This document shows, piece after piece, positions 16,641 to 25,564 of a stretch of 64,000 nt of DNA (positions are counted from its first letter, which is position 1; each line of letters begins with the position of its first letter). Origin of the DNA: Micromonospora rubida (GTDB lineage Bacteria; Actinomycetota; Actinomycetes; Mycobacteriales; Micromonosporaceae). The notes under the pieces were generated by a model. The model saw only the letters and a program-made list of their open reading frames with translations. It made no database searches and was not told the origin of the DNA. A program made the position numbers and the translations under genes. The stretch spans positions 310,001 to 374,000 of the forward strand of contig NZ_JAAALO010000003.1 in NCBI RefSeq assembly GCF_009908295.1. The letters are read 5' to 3'.

Positions 16641-16688
16641 TTGCCGGCACGTTACGGTCCCCTACATTCTATGGAATCCAGAATGTAG
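16641..16688 (+). promoter_or_regulatory. Promoter with overlapping palindromic operator for the catabolic operon
   Basis: TTGCCG (16641-16646) and TACATT (16663-16668) are 16 bases apart and read as -35 and -10. CTACATTCT (16662-16670) and AGAATGTAG (16680-16688) are perfect 9-base inverted arms around a 9-base centre that itself holds ATGGAATCC. The palindrome covers the -10 and probable start site, so a bound dimer would block transcription. The FCD-type GntR regulator in the operon is the likely ligand-responsive binder. The remainder of 16441-16640 shows nothing else. Confidence 0.6.
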
Positions 16689-16718
16689 ATCTGGCAGAGC
16701 AGGGCGGAGGCGATGGTG

Positions 16719-17846
16719 ATGGCAACCTCCCGCGCGGCGGTCGTCACCGGGCCCGGCGGCCCGGTCGAGATCCGCGAGTACCCCGTACCCGCCCCCCGAC
16801 CGGGCGAGGCGGTGATCCGGGTCGAGCTGTGCGGCATCTGCGGCACCGACGCGCACGTCTTCCACGGGCGGCTGCCGACCATCACCTTTCCGGCACTGCT
16901 CGGACACGAGATCGTCGGGACCGTCGCCGCGCTCGGCGCCGGGCTGGACACCGACTCCGCCGGCCGGCCCGTCGCCGTCGGAGACCGGATCGGGGTCTTC
17001 CCGGCGACCAGTTGCGGCACCTGCCACGCCTGCGTGGTGCTGCGCCGGCCCGGCCAGTGCCAGCGGCGCCCGCAGTCGTACGGTTTCAAGTCACCGGTCG
17101 ACTCCGGCCCCCCGCTGACCGGCGGGTTCGCCGACTATCTGCACCTGGTCAACCCGGGGACGGTCTTCTACCGCACCGGGCTGCCGCCGGAGGTCGCGGT
17201 GCTGGCCGAGCCGATGTCGGTGGCCCTGCACGGGATACACCGGGCCGGCGTCGGGATCGGGGCCACCGTGGTGGTGCAGGGCGTCGGGGCGATCGGCCTG
17301 ATGGTGGTGGCCGCCGCGCGGGCAGCCGGCGCGGCCCGGGTGGTCGCCGTGGACGGCAGCGCCCGCCGGCTCGCTCTCGCCACGGAGCTGGGGGCGGACG
17401 CGACCGTGGACATCACCCGGCTGTCCCCCGGCGTGGCGCGGCACGCGGCGGTCCGCGAGGCGCTCGGCGGCAGCGGCGCCACCGCCGTGCTCGGATGCAG
17501 CGGCTCGCCGGAGGGGTTCGTCGAGGCGATCGGTTACGTCGCCGACGGGGGCACCCTCGCCGAGCTGGGCAACTTCACCGACCGGGGCGCCATCGCCTTC
17601 AATCCCTACACGGACCTGCTCCGGCGGGACCTCACCATCACCGGCGTGTACGGCGCCGGGCCCGACATGCAGGCGCGCTACCTGCGCGCCCTGGAGATCC
17701 TCGAACGGGGCGGCCCGCCCTTCACCCGGGTGGTCTCGCATCGCGTCCCACTGCGGGACGTGGAACCGGCACTGCGCTCACTCAGCACGGGGCACCAGCT
17801 CTACGGGACCGACATCGTCAAGATCGCGATTGATCCGACCCGGTAG
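16719..17846 (+). CDS. Zinc-dependent alcohol/polyol dehydrogenase (MDR family)
   Basis: It oxidises a hydroxyl group with NAD(P)+, probably of a sugar, polyol or sugar acid. The catalytic-zinc ligands are in CGICGTDAH (Cys38) and GHEI. The structural-zinc loop is complete (CGTCHACVVLRRPGQC). The nucleotide-binding motif is GVGAIG. ATG 16719 is chosen because GGAGG lies eight bases upstream; the ATG at 16713 would be only two bases from it. The length of 375 residues is usual. It is the first gene of a long operon feeding the solute-binding protein and the dehydratase, so it probably starts or shortcuts the pathway. The substrate is unknown. Confidence 0.88.
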   Translation: MATSRAAVVTGPGGPVEIREYPVPAPRPGEAVIRVELCGICGTDAHVFHGRLPTITFPALLGHEIVGTVAALGAGLDTDSAGRPVAVGDRIGVFPATSCGTCHACVVLRRPGQCQRRPQSYGFKSPVDSGPPLTGGFADYLHLVNPGTVFYRTGLPPEVAVLAEPMSVALHGIHRAGVGIGATVVVQGVGAIGLMVVAAARAAGAARVVAVDGSARRLALATELGADATVDITRLSPGVARHAAVREALGGSGATAVLGCSGSPEGFVEAIGYVADGGTLAELGNFTDRGAIAFNPYTDLLRRDLTITGVYGAGPDMQARYLRALEILERGGPPFTRVVSHRVPLRDVEPALRSLSTGHQLYGTDIVKIAIDPTR

Positions 17847-17904
17847 TCGCCGCCTCGGCACCGTTCATCCCACCACCGAAACACCCCCATGAAAGGGATT
17901 ACCT

Positions 17905-19284
17905 GTGCGTAGCTTCCCCCGCGCCATGCGCGGCACAACCCGCCGGGCGGTCCTGGCCGGTGGCCTCGCCGCCGTCCTCACCGCGTCGCTGGCCGCCTGC
18001 GGCTCGTCCGACGACGAAGTCACCGGCGGTGGCGTCGGCACCGCCGAAAAGCCCGTCTCGATCCGGATGATCGCCAACGACGCGTTCGCGCGTCAGTGGC
18101 AGGACCAGATGGTGCCGGAGTTCAACAAGCTCTACCCGAACATCAAGGTCACCATCGACGGGGTGCCCTACGGCGACCTGCTCGCCAAGGAGATGCTGGA
18201 GCTGACCGCCCCGGACCCGACGTACGACCTCATCGTCGCCGACGATCCGTGGATCCCGCAGCTGGCCAAGACCGGCGGCCTGGCGGACCTCAAGGGCGAC
18301 CTGGGCAAGTTCACGAAGGCCGACTACGACTGGGACGACTTCAACACCGGCCCGCTGGCCGCCGGCGAGTGGCAGGGCAAGCAGTACTCCGTGCCCGTGC
18401 GCTCCAACGAGCTGCTGATGTTCTACAACAAGACCCTGTACGCCAAGGCGGGCCTGCCGGAGCCGACCCCGAAGCTGACCTGGCAGCAGTACCTGGAGCA
18501 GGCGCCGAAGCTGGTCCAGGACACCAACAAGGACGGCAAGCCGGACGCCTGGGCGGTCGGCACCTACTTCACCAAGGATCCGCTGACGCCGACGATCTGG
18601 CAGACGATCCTGAACAGCAACGGCGGTCAGCTCCTCGACGGGGACAACAAGCCGGCCTTCAACACGCCGGCCGGCGTCGCCGCCCTGCAGACCCACATCG
18701 ACCTGCTCAAGTACGCCCCGCCCGGCGCCGCCACCTACCAGTTCAACGAGCCGCTGGAGGCGTTCCGGCAGGGCAAGACGGCCACCATGTTCATGTGGGG
18801 CAGCGTCTACAAGGGCACCGCGGTCGACCCGAAGACCACCACGCTCAAGCCGGAGCAGGTGGGCATCCAGGTGATGCCGGTCGGCTCGCTCAGCGCCGGC
18901 GCGCACCGGGGTATGTGGACCGCGGCGGTGGCGAAGAAGAGCAAGCAGGCCGAGGCGTCGTGGACCCTGCTCCAGTGGCTCTCCTCCAAGCAGGGCGAGC
19001 AGTGGCAGAGCAACACCCTCGGTGTCTTCCCGGCCCGCAAGTCGACCCTCTCCTCCACCCCGCAGCAGGAGTGGCTGGTCCCGGTCTTCAAGGCCATCGC
19101 GGACGGCTACGTGGCGATCGACGCTGGCAAGATGTGGCGGCCCAAGCTGCCCGAGTCCGACGCCATCCAGCAGATCCTGGCCACCCAGACCAGCCGGGCC
19201 ATGTCCGGGCAGGCCACGGCGGAGCAGGCATTGCAGACGGCGGCTGACGAGGTCAGCAAGCTGTTGAAGTCCAAGGGCTACTGA
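17905..19284 (+). CDS. ABC transporter solute-binding lipoprotein (sugar type)
   Basis: This extracytoplasmic receptor belongs to family-1 binding proteins for sugars and related compounds. The N-terminus carries RR, a hydrophobic stretch and the lipobox LAAC, then a Gly/Ser-rich linker. The mature part has the family's early VSIRMIANDAFARQWQDQMV and VPEFNKLYPNIKVTIDGVPY. The GTG at 17905 has AAAGGGA upstream. At 459 residues it is a normal size. Two permease genes follow at short spacing, but no ATPase gene is in the operon, so a shared energising subunit elsewhere in the genome is implied. Ligand unknown. Confidence 0.9.
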   Translation: MRSFPRAMRGTTRRAVLAGGLAAVLTASLAACGSSDDEVTGGGVGTAEKPVSIRMIANDAFARQWQDQMVPEFNKLYPNIKVTIDGVPYGDLLAKEMLELTAPDPTYDLIVADDPWIPQLAKTGGLADLKGDLGKFTKADYDWDDFNTGPLAAGEWQGKQYSVPVRSNELLMFYNKTLYAKAGLPEPTPKLTWQQYLEQAPKLVQDTNKDGKPDAWAVGTYFTKDPLTPTIWQTILNSNGGQLLDGDNKPAFNTPAGVAALQTHIDLLKYAPPGAATYQFNEPLEAFRQGKTATMFMWGSVYKGTAVDPKTTTLKPEQVGIQVMPVGSLSAGAHRGMWTAAVAKKSKQAEASWTLLQWLSSKQGEQWQSNTLGVFPARKSTLSSTPQQEWLVPVFKAIADGYVAIDAGKMWRPKLPESDAIQQILATQTSRAMSGQATAEQALQTAADEVSKLLKSKGY

Positions 19285-19298
19285 GCGCGGAGCATTTC

Positions 19299-20282
19299 AT
19301 GACCACCAACACTCAGACTGCGCCGGCACGGGGTGGAACATCGTCCCCCGCCGGCCCGGGGGACCGGCGCTCGCGCCGGCCCCGGGCCGGCGGCCCCGGC
19401 CTGCGCCACCGCTGGCGGGATCTCGCCAGCCGCTGGGTCTTCCTCGCCCCCGCGTTGGTCATCCTCGCGGCGGTGCTGGCGTACCCACTCTTCTACACGG
19501 TCTGGATCAGCTTCTCGGAGCTGGACCTGGCCACGTTCACGCCGGCCCGCAGCGTCGGCTGGATGAACTACCGCACCGTCCTGGAGGATCCCGGGTTCCT
19601 CAACTCGCTCAAGGTCACCGGCGTGTACCTGGCGCTGGCCCTGCCGCTGCAGATGTTGCTGGGATTCGGCATCGCCTTCCTGCTCAACGTCGAGTGGCGT
19701 GGGCGGGGCGTGCTGCGGGCCCTGTTCCTCATCCCGATGGTGGTCGTCCCGGTGGTCGCCGGCGGGGTGTGGAAGATGCTGCTCGACCCGCTCTGGGGGT
19801 TCGTCAACTACGTGCTCGGGCTGGTCGGCATCGGGCCGGTCAACTGGCTCTCCGACCCGACCCTGGCGATGGTGAGCCTGGTGCTCATCGACACCTGGCG
19901 GTGGACGCCGTTCGTGGTCCTCATCGCCTCCGCCGGAATCATGTCGCTGCCCGGCGACGTGTTGGAGGCGGCCCGGGTCGACGGCGCGGGCTGGTGGGCG
20001 ACGTTGCGGAAGATCGTTCTGCCGCTGCTGGCCCCGGTCATCCTCGCCGCGTTCATCGTGCGCTGGCTCGGTGCGGTGAAGATGTTCGACATCGCGCTGG
20101 CCGCCACCAAGGGCGGTCCCGGCCAGGCGACCGACGTGGTCAACCTCTACATCTACGAGAAGGCGTTCCGCAGCCTGGAGTTCGGCACCGCGTCCTCGAT
20201 GGCGACCATGGTCCTCGCGATCACCATGGTGCTGACCTTCCTGTTCCTGCGGCTCAACCGTTACCTGGAGAAGCGATGGTGA
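19299..20282 (+). CDS. ABC sugar transporter permease (MalF-like)
   Basis: This inner-membrane permease subunit has six predicted hydrophobic helices, starting WVFLAPALVILAAVLAYPLF. The EAA loop that contacts the ATPase is present as LEAARVDGAGWWATLRKIVL. A Gly/Arg/Pro-rich cytosolic N-terminus of about 40 residues precedes the first helix. It starts 15 bases after the binding-protein gene with GGAG upstream, and overlaps the next permease by seven bases. It should form a heterodimer with that protein. Confidence 0.92.
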   Translation: MTTNTQTAPARGGTSSPAGPGDRRSRRPRAGGPGLRHRWRDLASRWVFLAPALVILAAVLAYPLFYTVWISFSELDLATFTPARSVGWMNYRTVLEDPGFLNSLKVTGVYLALALPLQMLLGFGIAFLLNVEWRGRGVLRALFLIPMVVVPVVAGGVWKMLLDPLWGFVNYVLGLVGIGPVNWLSDPTLAMVSLVLIDTWRWTPFVVLIASAGIMSLPGDVLEAARVDGAGWWATLRKIVLPLLAPVILAAFIVRWLGAVKMFDIALAATKGGPGQATDVVNLYIYEKAFRSLEFGTASSMATMVLAITMVLTFLFLRLNRYLEKRW

Positions 20283-21151
20283 CCACGACGGCGCCGACGA
20301 TCGACGCCCGCCGCCGCCCGGCCCGGCGTGGCCGGGCCGGACACCGGCTGCGCATCGCCGGCTCGATCGCCGCGGCGCTGCTGTTCCTCTTCCCGGTGCT
20401 GTGGATGATCAGCACCTCGCTGAAGCTGCCCCGCGACATCTTCGCCAGCCCACCGCGCTGGTTCAGCACGGTCACGCTGGACAACTACACGAGCTACATC
20501 ACCCAGGCGGACATCGGTCCCCGGATGCTCAACACGGTGATCGTGGCGACCGGCGCGGGTCTGCTGTCGATCGTCGCCGGGTCGATGGCCGGGTACGCGT
20601 TGGCCCGGCTGCCGATCCGGGGCGCGGGGCTGATCGGTGGGCTGATCCTGGCCTCCCGGGGCGTGCCGCCGATCGCCCTGGCAGTGCCGATGTTCCTGGT
20701 GGCCCGTCGGTTCGACCTGACCGACCGGCACATCACGCTGATCCTGGCGTACTGCACGTTCCTGATCCCGTACGTGATGTGGCTGATGCGCTCGTTCTTC
20801 ATGGCCCTGCCGAAGGAGCTCGAGGAGTCGGCCATGATCGACGGGGCTTCCCGGCTCGGCGCGTTCTTCCGGATCATCGTGCCGTGCAGCCTGCCCGGGC
20901 TGCTCTCGACGCTGATCTTCAGCATCATCCTGGCCTGGGAAGAGCTGCTGTTCGCGCTGGTCCTGACCAACCGGGAGGCGGCGACCATCCCGGTCGCCAT
21001 CGCCGGCATGGCGGCGGACACCGAGCAGGGCGCGATGTGGGGACCGCTCACCGCGGTCGGCACGCTCACCGTCATCCCGGTGGTGCTGTTCGCGCTGTTC
21101 GTGCAGAAATGGTTGATCAAGGGCTTGGCGGAGGGCGCGACCAAGGGCTGA
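20276..21151 (+). CDS. ABC sugar transporter permease (MalG-like)
   Basis: This is the second membrane subunit of the importer. Six helices are visible, the first IAAALLFLFPVLWMISTSLK. The EAA motif is LEESAMIDGASRLGAFFRII. The ATG at 20276 overlaps the stop of the previous permease, indicating coupled translation and equal dosage. The enolase-superfamily gene follows after about 35 bases. Confidence 0.92.
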   Translation: MVTTTAPTIDARRRPARRGRAGHRLRIAGSIAAALLFLFPVLWMISTSLKLPRDIFASPPRWFSTVTLDNYTSYITQADIGPRMLNTVIVATGAGLLSIVAGSMAGYALARLPIRGAGLIGGLILASRGVPPIALAVPMFLVARRFDLTDRHITLILAYCTFLIPYVMWLMRSFFMALPKELEESAMIDGASRLGAFFRIIVPCSLPGLLSTLIFSIILAWEELLFALVLTNREAATIPVAIAGMAADTEQGAMWGPLTAVGTLTVIPVVLFALFVQKWLIKGLAEGATKG

Positions 21152-21185
21152 GGCCCGCTGTCGCACCAGGAAGGTGGCCGGAAGC

Positions 21186-22349
21186 ATGAGGATTCGGGAT
21201 GTCCGTGCCTCACTGATCGAGATCCCGTACCCGAGGCCGTTCGTGCCGTCCTGGGCGCCGGAGGGCAAGCACCGGGCCATGGCGGCGGTGGTGGTCGAGG
21301 TGGAGACCGACGCAGGTCTGATCGGGGTGGCCGGCGGCGACATGGGGCACGGATCCGGACCGCTGCTGCTGGCAACCATTCGCGACGTCATCCGACCGCT
21401 ACTGGTCGGGCACGACCTGTTCGCCACCGAGCACATCGCCAACCGGTTGCGTTACGTGGCGCAGTACTTCTTCCCCCGTCCGTGGGTGGTCGGGGTCGCG
21501 GTGTGGGACGCGGTCGGCAAGGCCTGCGGCCGCCCCCTCTACCAACTCTGGGGCGGCGTCAAGAACGAGGTGCGGGCGTACGCCAGCTTCGGCGAGGTCC
21601 GCGATCCCGCCCAGCGGGTCGACGACGCGCTCGCGGCGGTGGCCGCCGGCTTCCGAGGCGTCAAGCTGCGGGTCCACTCGGCCACCGTGGCCGAGGACGT
21701 GCGCCAGGTCGAGGCGGTGCGCGAGGCGGTCGGCCCCGACATCGCGTTGATGGTGGACGCCAACCAGGGCGCGGCCCGGTGGCGTTACTCCCCCGACGGC
21801 AGCCGGCTGATCTGGTCCCTGGACCGGGCCCTGACCACCGCCCGGGAACTGGCCGACCTGGGGGTCGCCTGGCTGGAGGAGCCACTGCCCCGGCACGACT
21901 ACCGCGCGCAGCGGGCGCTGACCGCCGCATCGCCGGTGCCGATCGCCGGTGGCGAGCACAACCGGGGCATCGCCGAACTGACCCGGTTGCTGGAAGATGA
22001 CTGCTTCGACATCTACCAGCCCGACGCCAACGAGAGCGAGGAGATCCATGCCCTGCGGCAGTTCGGCGCGATGGTCGCCGCGCGGCATCGGCGGATCATC
22101 CCGCACGCGTGGGCGACCGGGCTGGGCGTCGCCGGCAACCTCCAGCTCTGTGCCTCCCTGGAGGCCTGCGACTGGCTGGAGTACCCGTACGATCCGCCGG
22201 TCATCGTGCCGGAGGTCTTCCACGTGATGCTGGCCGAGCCACTGCTGCCGGACCCGACCACCGGCGCCGTACGGCTGCCGGCGGGCCCCGGCCTCGGCGT
22301 CACACTGGACCGGGCGGCGATCGACGAGCTGACCGTGCAGCGAGTGTGA
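21186..22349 (+). CDS. Enolase-superfamily (mandelate racemase/muconate-type) sugar-acid dehydratase or racemase
   Basis: This metal-dependent enzyme abstracts a proton alpha to a carboxylate. The two-domain fold is recognisable. Metal ligands are Asp191 in VDANQG, the Glu in WLEEPL, and the Glu in GGEHNRG. The second-strand base motif is KLR (KxR instead of KxK). The opposite base is probably the His in IIPHAWATG. These fit the mandelate-racemase subgroup, with dehydration of an acid sugar most likely, but substrate cannot be inferred. ATG 21186 is preferred because AAGGTGG is eight bases upstream. It sits between the importer and the GntR gene. Confidence 0.87.
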   Translation: MRIRDVRASLIEIPYPRPFVPSWAPEGKHRAMAAVVVEVETDAGLIGVAGGDMGHGSGPLLLATIRDVIRPLLVGHDLFATEHIANRLRYVAQYFFPRPWVVGVAVWDAVGKACGRPLYQLWGGVKNEVRAYASFGEVRDPAQRVDDALAAVAAGFRGVKLRVHSATVAEDVRQVEAVREAVGPDIALMVDANQGAARWRYSPDGSRLIWSLDRALTTARELADLGVAWLEEPLPRHDYRAQRALTAASPVPIAGGEHNRGIAELTRLLEDDCFDIYQPDANESEEIHALRQFGAMVAARHRRIIPHAWATGLGVAGNLQLCASLEACDWLEYPYDPPVIVPEVFHVMLAEPLLPDPTTGAVRLPAGPGLGVTLDRAAIDELTVQRV

Positions 22350-22359
22350 GGGGCGACCG

Positions 22360-23052
22360 GTGACCACCGATACCTTCCAGATGAAGTCCGACATCGCGAT
22401 CAGCCACATCAAGCGGATGATCATGTCGGGCGAAGCGCCACCCGGTAGTCGGATCACCGCCCGGGTGGTGGCCGAGGCGTTGCGCATCAGCGAGACCCCG
22501 GTGCGCGAGGCGATCAAGTCGCTGGTCGCCGACGAGTGGCTGGTGCTGCGTCCGCACGTGGGCGCGGTGGTGGCGACCGTCGGGCTGGACAACATCCAGG
22601 AGATATACGGCATCCGGGCCAGCCTCGGCGGGCTCGCCGTCGAGCTGGCCGGCCCGTACTACCCCGAGCAGCGGCTCGCCGAGATCGACGCGGTGCTGCG
22701 CGAGTGCGAGCCGGTGGTCGCCGAGCAGGACGTGGACGCGTTCTCCCTCCTGAATCGACGGTTCCACGCGCTGCTGTCGGACACTCCGCAGACCACGGTG
22801 ATCCACCGGATGCTCAGCTCCCTTTGGACACGTACCTCGAGCGCCAGGCGCGGGTTCCGGTTCGCCTCCTGGCGGCTCCCGGAGTCCCACGACGAACACG
22901 TGGCGATCCGCGACGCCGTGGTGGCCCACGACTTCGAGCTGGCCGCGCGGCTCATCCGGGAACACGAGCACGCCGCCATGGAAGCCCTTCTACAGGGACT
23001 GCAACACCAGAACGGACAGCGGCCGACGGCCGCCGACAGGAGATCCCAGTGA
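22360..23052 (+). CDS. GntR-family transcriptional regulator (FCD subfamily)
   Basis: This cytosolic repressor or activator has an N-terminal winged helix (GEAPPGSRITARVVAEALRI, then SETPVREAIKSLV) and an all-helical FCD effector domain with conserved polar pocket residues (EIYGIRASLGGLAVELA, FHALLS, SHDEHVAIRDAVVAHD). FCD proteins usually bind organic acids or sugar acids. It is transcribed within the operon it presumably controls. A palindrome at 16662-16688 over the operon promoter is the likely operator. The GTG start has GAGGGG close upstream. Its stop overlaps the aldehyde dehydrogenase start. Confidence 0.9.
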   Translation: MTTDTFQMKSDIAISHIKRMIMSGEAPPGSRITARVVAEALRISETPVREAIKSLVADEWLVLRPHVGAVVATVGLDNIQEIYGIRASLGGLAVELAGPYYPEQRLAEIDAVLRECEPVVAEQDVDAFSLLNRRFHALLSDTPQTTVIHRMLSSLWTRTSSARRGFRFASWRLPESHDEHVAIRDAVVAHDFELAARLIREHEHAAMEALLQGLQHQNGQRPTAADRRSQ

Positions 23053-24500
23053 GTGAGTCAGGACGCGCGTACATCGACGGCACCTGGTGTGGGCCGGCCG
23101 ATGGCGGGCTGTTCGAGGTACGAGACCCGGCCACCGGCGCCGTGTTCGGCACGGTCGCCGACGCCGGTGCGGCCGAGGCGCGGGCGGCGGTCGACGCCGC
23201 CGCGCGGGCGCTGCCCGGTTGGCGGGCGCTGCCCGCGCCGCAGCGCGCCGACAAGCTGCGCGCGGTCGCCGCGGCGCTGACCCGGCGGGCCGACGAGATC
23301 GCCCGGATCATGACCCGTGAGCAGGGCAAGCCGCTGGCCGAGGCCCGCGTGGAGGTGCTCTCCGGCGCCGAGCACATGCTCTGGGCCGCGGAGGAGACCC
23401 GCCGGCTGTACGGCGAGACGGTGCCGGCGAGCACCACCGGCTCGCGGATCTGGCTGCTGCCCGAGCCGGTGGGAGTGGTCGCGGCGATCACGCCGTGGAA
23501 CTTCCCGCTCTCCATGGTGACCCGCAAGGTCGGCCCGGCGCTGGCGGCCGGCTGCACGGTGGTGCTCAAGCCCTCCGAGCTGACCCCGTTCTCCGCGTTG
23601 GCTTTCGCCGAGGCGTGCGTCGAGGCGGGGCTGCCCGCCGGCGTGGTCAACATCGTGCCGACCGCCCGGCCGGCCGAGCTGACCGAGGTCTTCATGAGCG
23701 CGCCGCAGGTGCGCAAGGTCTCCTTCACCGGCTCCACCCGGGTCGGCAAGCTGCTGATCAAGGCCAGCGCCGACGACGTCAAGCGGATGTCGGTGGAGTT
23801 GGGCGGGCACGCCCCGGTGCTGGTGTTCCCCGACGCCGACCTGGCCAAGGCCGCGGCGGGGGTGGCCCGGGCCAAGTTCTACAACGCCGGGCAGGCCTGC
23901 ACCTCACCGAACCGGATCTACGTACACGCCTCGGTGGTCGAGGAGTTCACCGAGCTGCTGGCCGCCCGCACGGCGGAGCTGCCGGTCGGCAACGGCCTCG
24001 CCGACGGCACCCGGATCGGGCCGCTGATCAACGCCGCGGCCGTCGACAAGGTCACCGCCCACGTGACCGACGCGCTGGACCGGGGCGCGAAGCTGCGGAC
24101 CGGCGGCGACCGGCCGGCCGGCCGGTCGTACGCCGACGGCAGCTTCCACACCCCGACCGTGCTCGCCGGGGTGACCGACGAGATGGTGGTCAGCCGGGAC
24201 GAGACCTTCGGGCCGCTCGCGCCGGTGCTCACCTTCGAGTCCGACGAGGAGGTGCTGGCCCGGGCCAACGCCACCTCGTACGGGCTGGCCGCGTACCTCT
24301 GGAGCCGGGACCTGGGCCGGGTGATCCGCACCGCCGAGGGGTTGCAGTTCGGCATGGTCTCGGTCAACGGCGGCACGTTCGCGCCGCCGCAGGGCCCGTT
24401 CGGCGGCGTCAAGGGCAGCGGGTACGGCCGCGAGGGCGGCCACCACGGCGTGGAGCACTACCTCGACTACAAGTACCTGGCGGTGGAGCTCGATGGCTGA
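23049..24500 (+). CDS. NAD(P)-dependent aldehyde dehydrogenase
   Basis: It oxidises an aldehyde to the acid in the cytosol. The catalytic Cys284 lies in NAGQACTSPNR and the general-base Glu250 in SVELGGHAP. The cofactor-binding motif is TPWNFP, followed by GSTRVGK. Sequence style resembles succinate/glutarate-semialdehyde dehydrogenases, which would suit the downstream CoA-transferase and glutaryl-CoA-dehydrogenase-like gene; this is inference. GTG 23049 overlaps the previous stop (GTGA), giving 483 residues. It overlaps the DUF2804 gene by eight bases. Confidence 0.92.
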   Translation: MSESGRAYIDGTWCGPADGGLFEVRDPATGAVFGTVADAGAAEARAAVDAAARALPGWRALPAPQRADKLRAVAAALTRRADEIARIMTREQGKPLAEARVEVLSGAEHMLWAAEETRRLYGETVPASTTGSRIWLLPEPVGVVAAITPWNFPLSMVTRKVGPALAAGCTVVLKPSELTPFSALAFAEACVEAGLPAGVVNIVPTARPAELTEVFMSAPQVRKVSFTGSTRVGKLLIKASADDVKRMSVELGGHAPVLVFPDADLAKAAAGVARAKFYNAGQACTSPNRIYVHASVVEEFTELLAARTAELPVGNGLADGTRIGPLINAAAVDKVTAHVTDALDRGAKLRTGGDRPAGRSYADGSFHTPTVLAGVTDEMVVSRDETFGPLAPVLTFESDEEVLARANATSYGLAAYLWSRDLGRVIRTAEGLQFGMVSVNGGTFAPPQGPFGGVKGSGYGREGGHHGVEHYLDYKYLAVELDG

Positions 24501-25512
24501 AAAACCGGCTGACAGTCGGCCGACCCACGAACGCGAGATCACCAGCCGGGTGGACCTGTGCCTGCCCGACGGCCGGCTCAACCCGGACGCGGTGGGCTGG
24601 ACCCGGCAGCCGCTGCACCGGGCCAACCTGCGCGGCTGGGGCCGCAACAAGCGGTTCGAGTACTGGTGCGTGACCACCCCGACCCACCTGGTCGCGCTGA
24701 ACGTCTCGCACGCCGACTACCGGGTCACCTACGCGGCGTTCTTCCTCGACTTCGCCACCGATCGGGCGGTGCAGATCGCCGAACGGTCCCTGCTGCCGCT
24801 CGGCACGCCGATGCCGCTGACCTCGGGCGAGGGCGGGGTCCGTGCCCGGGGGCGCAGCATCGCGCTGGGCTTCGACGAGACCCCGGCCGGCACCCGGCTG
24901 CGCGCCCGGTCGGCCCAGCTCTCGGTCGACCTGCTGGTGGACCGGCCGGAGGGGCACGAGTCGCTGGGGGTGGTGGTGCCGTGGAACGACCGGATGTTCC
25001 AGTACACCCGCAAGGACAACTGCCTGCGGGCGCAGGGCCGGGTGGTGGCCGACGGGCAGGCGTACGAGTTCGATCCGGACACCGCTTACGCCACGCTGGA
25101 CCACGGGCGGGGCCGCTGGCCGTACTCGATCGTCTGGAACTGGGGTGCGGCCAGCGGTCGCTGCGGCGGCCGGGAGATCGGGTTGCAGCTCGGCGGCAAG
25201 TGGACGGTGGGCACCGGGATGACCGAGAACGCGATCCGGGTGGACGGCCGGCTGCACAAGATCGGCGAGGAGTTGAGCTGGTTCTACGACTCGCACGACT
25301 GGCTGGCACCGTGGCGGATCGCCGGTTCCCGGGTCGACCTGACCTTCACCCCGTTCCACGACCGGGCCGCACACAGCAGCTGGCTGGTGGTGGAGAGCGA
25401 CGAGCACCAGGTCTTCGGGCACTACTCGGGGCACGTGGTGACCGACGAGGGCGAGCGGGTGCCGGTGGACGGCCTGCTCGGCTGGGCCGAGGAGGTCCGG
25501 CGCCGATGGTGA
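24493..25512 (+). CDS. DUF2804 family protein
   Basis: The 339-residue protein is beta-rich with conserved Trp, Asp and Asn residues (VDLCLPDGRLNPDAVGW, YWCVTTPTHLVALNVSHADY, PYSIVWNWGAASGR, LSWFYDSHDWLAPWRI). It matches the little-studied DUF2804 family, whose biochemical role I do not know. No signal peptide is present. ATG 24493 overlaps the aldehyde dehydrogenase stop, so it is made in register with the catabolic enzymes and probably belongs to the same pathway, perhaps as a carbohydrate- or lipid-related enzyme. Confidence 0.8.
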   Translation: MAEKPADSRPTHEREITSRVDLCLPDGRLNPDAVGWTRQPLHRANLRGWGRNKRFEYWCVTTPTHLVALNVSHADYRVTYAAFFLDFATDRAVQIAERSLLPLGTPMPLTSGEGGVRARGRSIALGFDETPAGTRLRARSAQLSVDLLVDRPEGHESLGVVVPWNDRMFQYTRKDNCLRAQGRVVADGQAYEFDPDTAYATLDHGRGRWPYSIVWNWGAASGRCGGREIGLQLGGKWTVGTGMTENAIRVDGRLHKIGEELSWFYDSHDWLAPWRIAGSRVDLTFTPFHDRAAHSSWLVVESDEHQVFGHYSGHVVTDEGERVPVDGLLGWAEEVRRRW

Positions 25513-25521
25513 CACCCCGCG

Positions 25522-25547
25522 TTGACAGCGGACAGATTCTATATTCT
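25522..25547 (+). promoter_or_regulatory. Candidate internal promoter/operator before glpD
   Basis: TTGACA (25522-25527) is followed by the AT-rich ATTCTATATTCT (25536-25547), the only such patch in this part of the operon. It shares ATTCTAT with the palindrome at 16662-16688, suggesting the same regulator may bind. The spacing to any good -10 is short (12-14 bases), so promoter activity is uncertain. It sits in the single 50-base gap of the downstream half. Confidence 0.35.
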
Positions 25548-25564
25548 GCGGAAAGGACTGGCAC

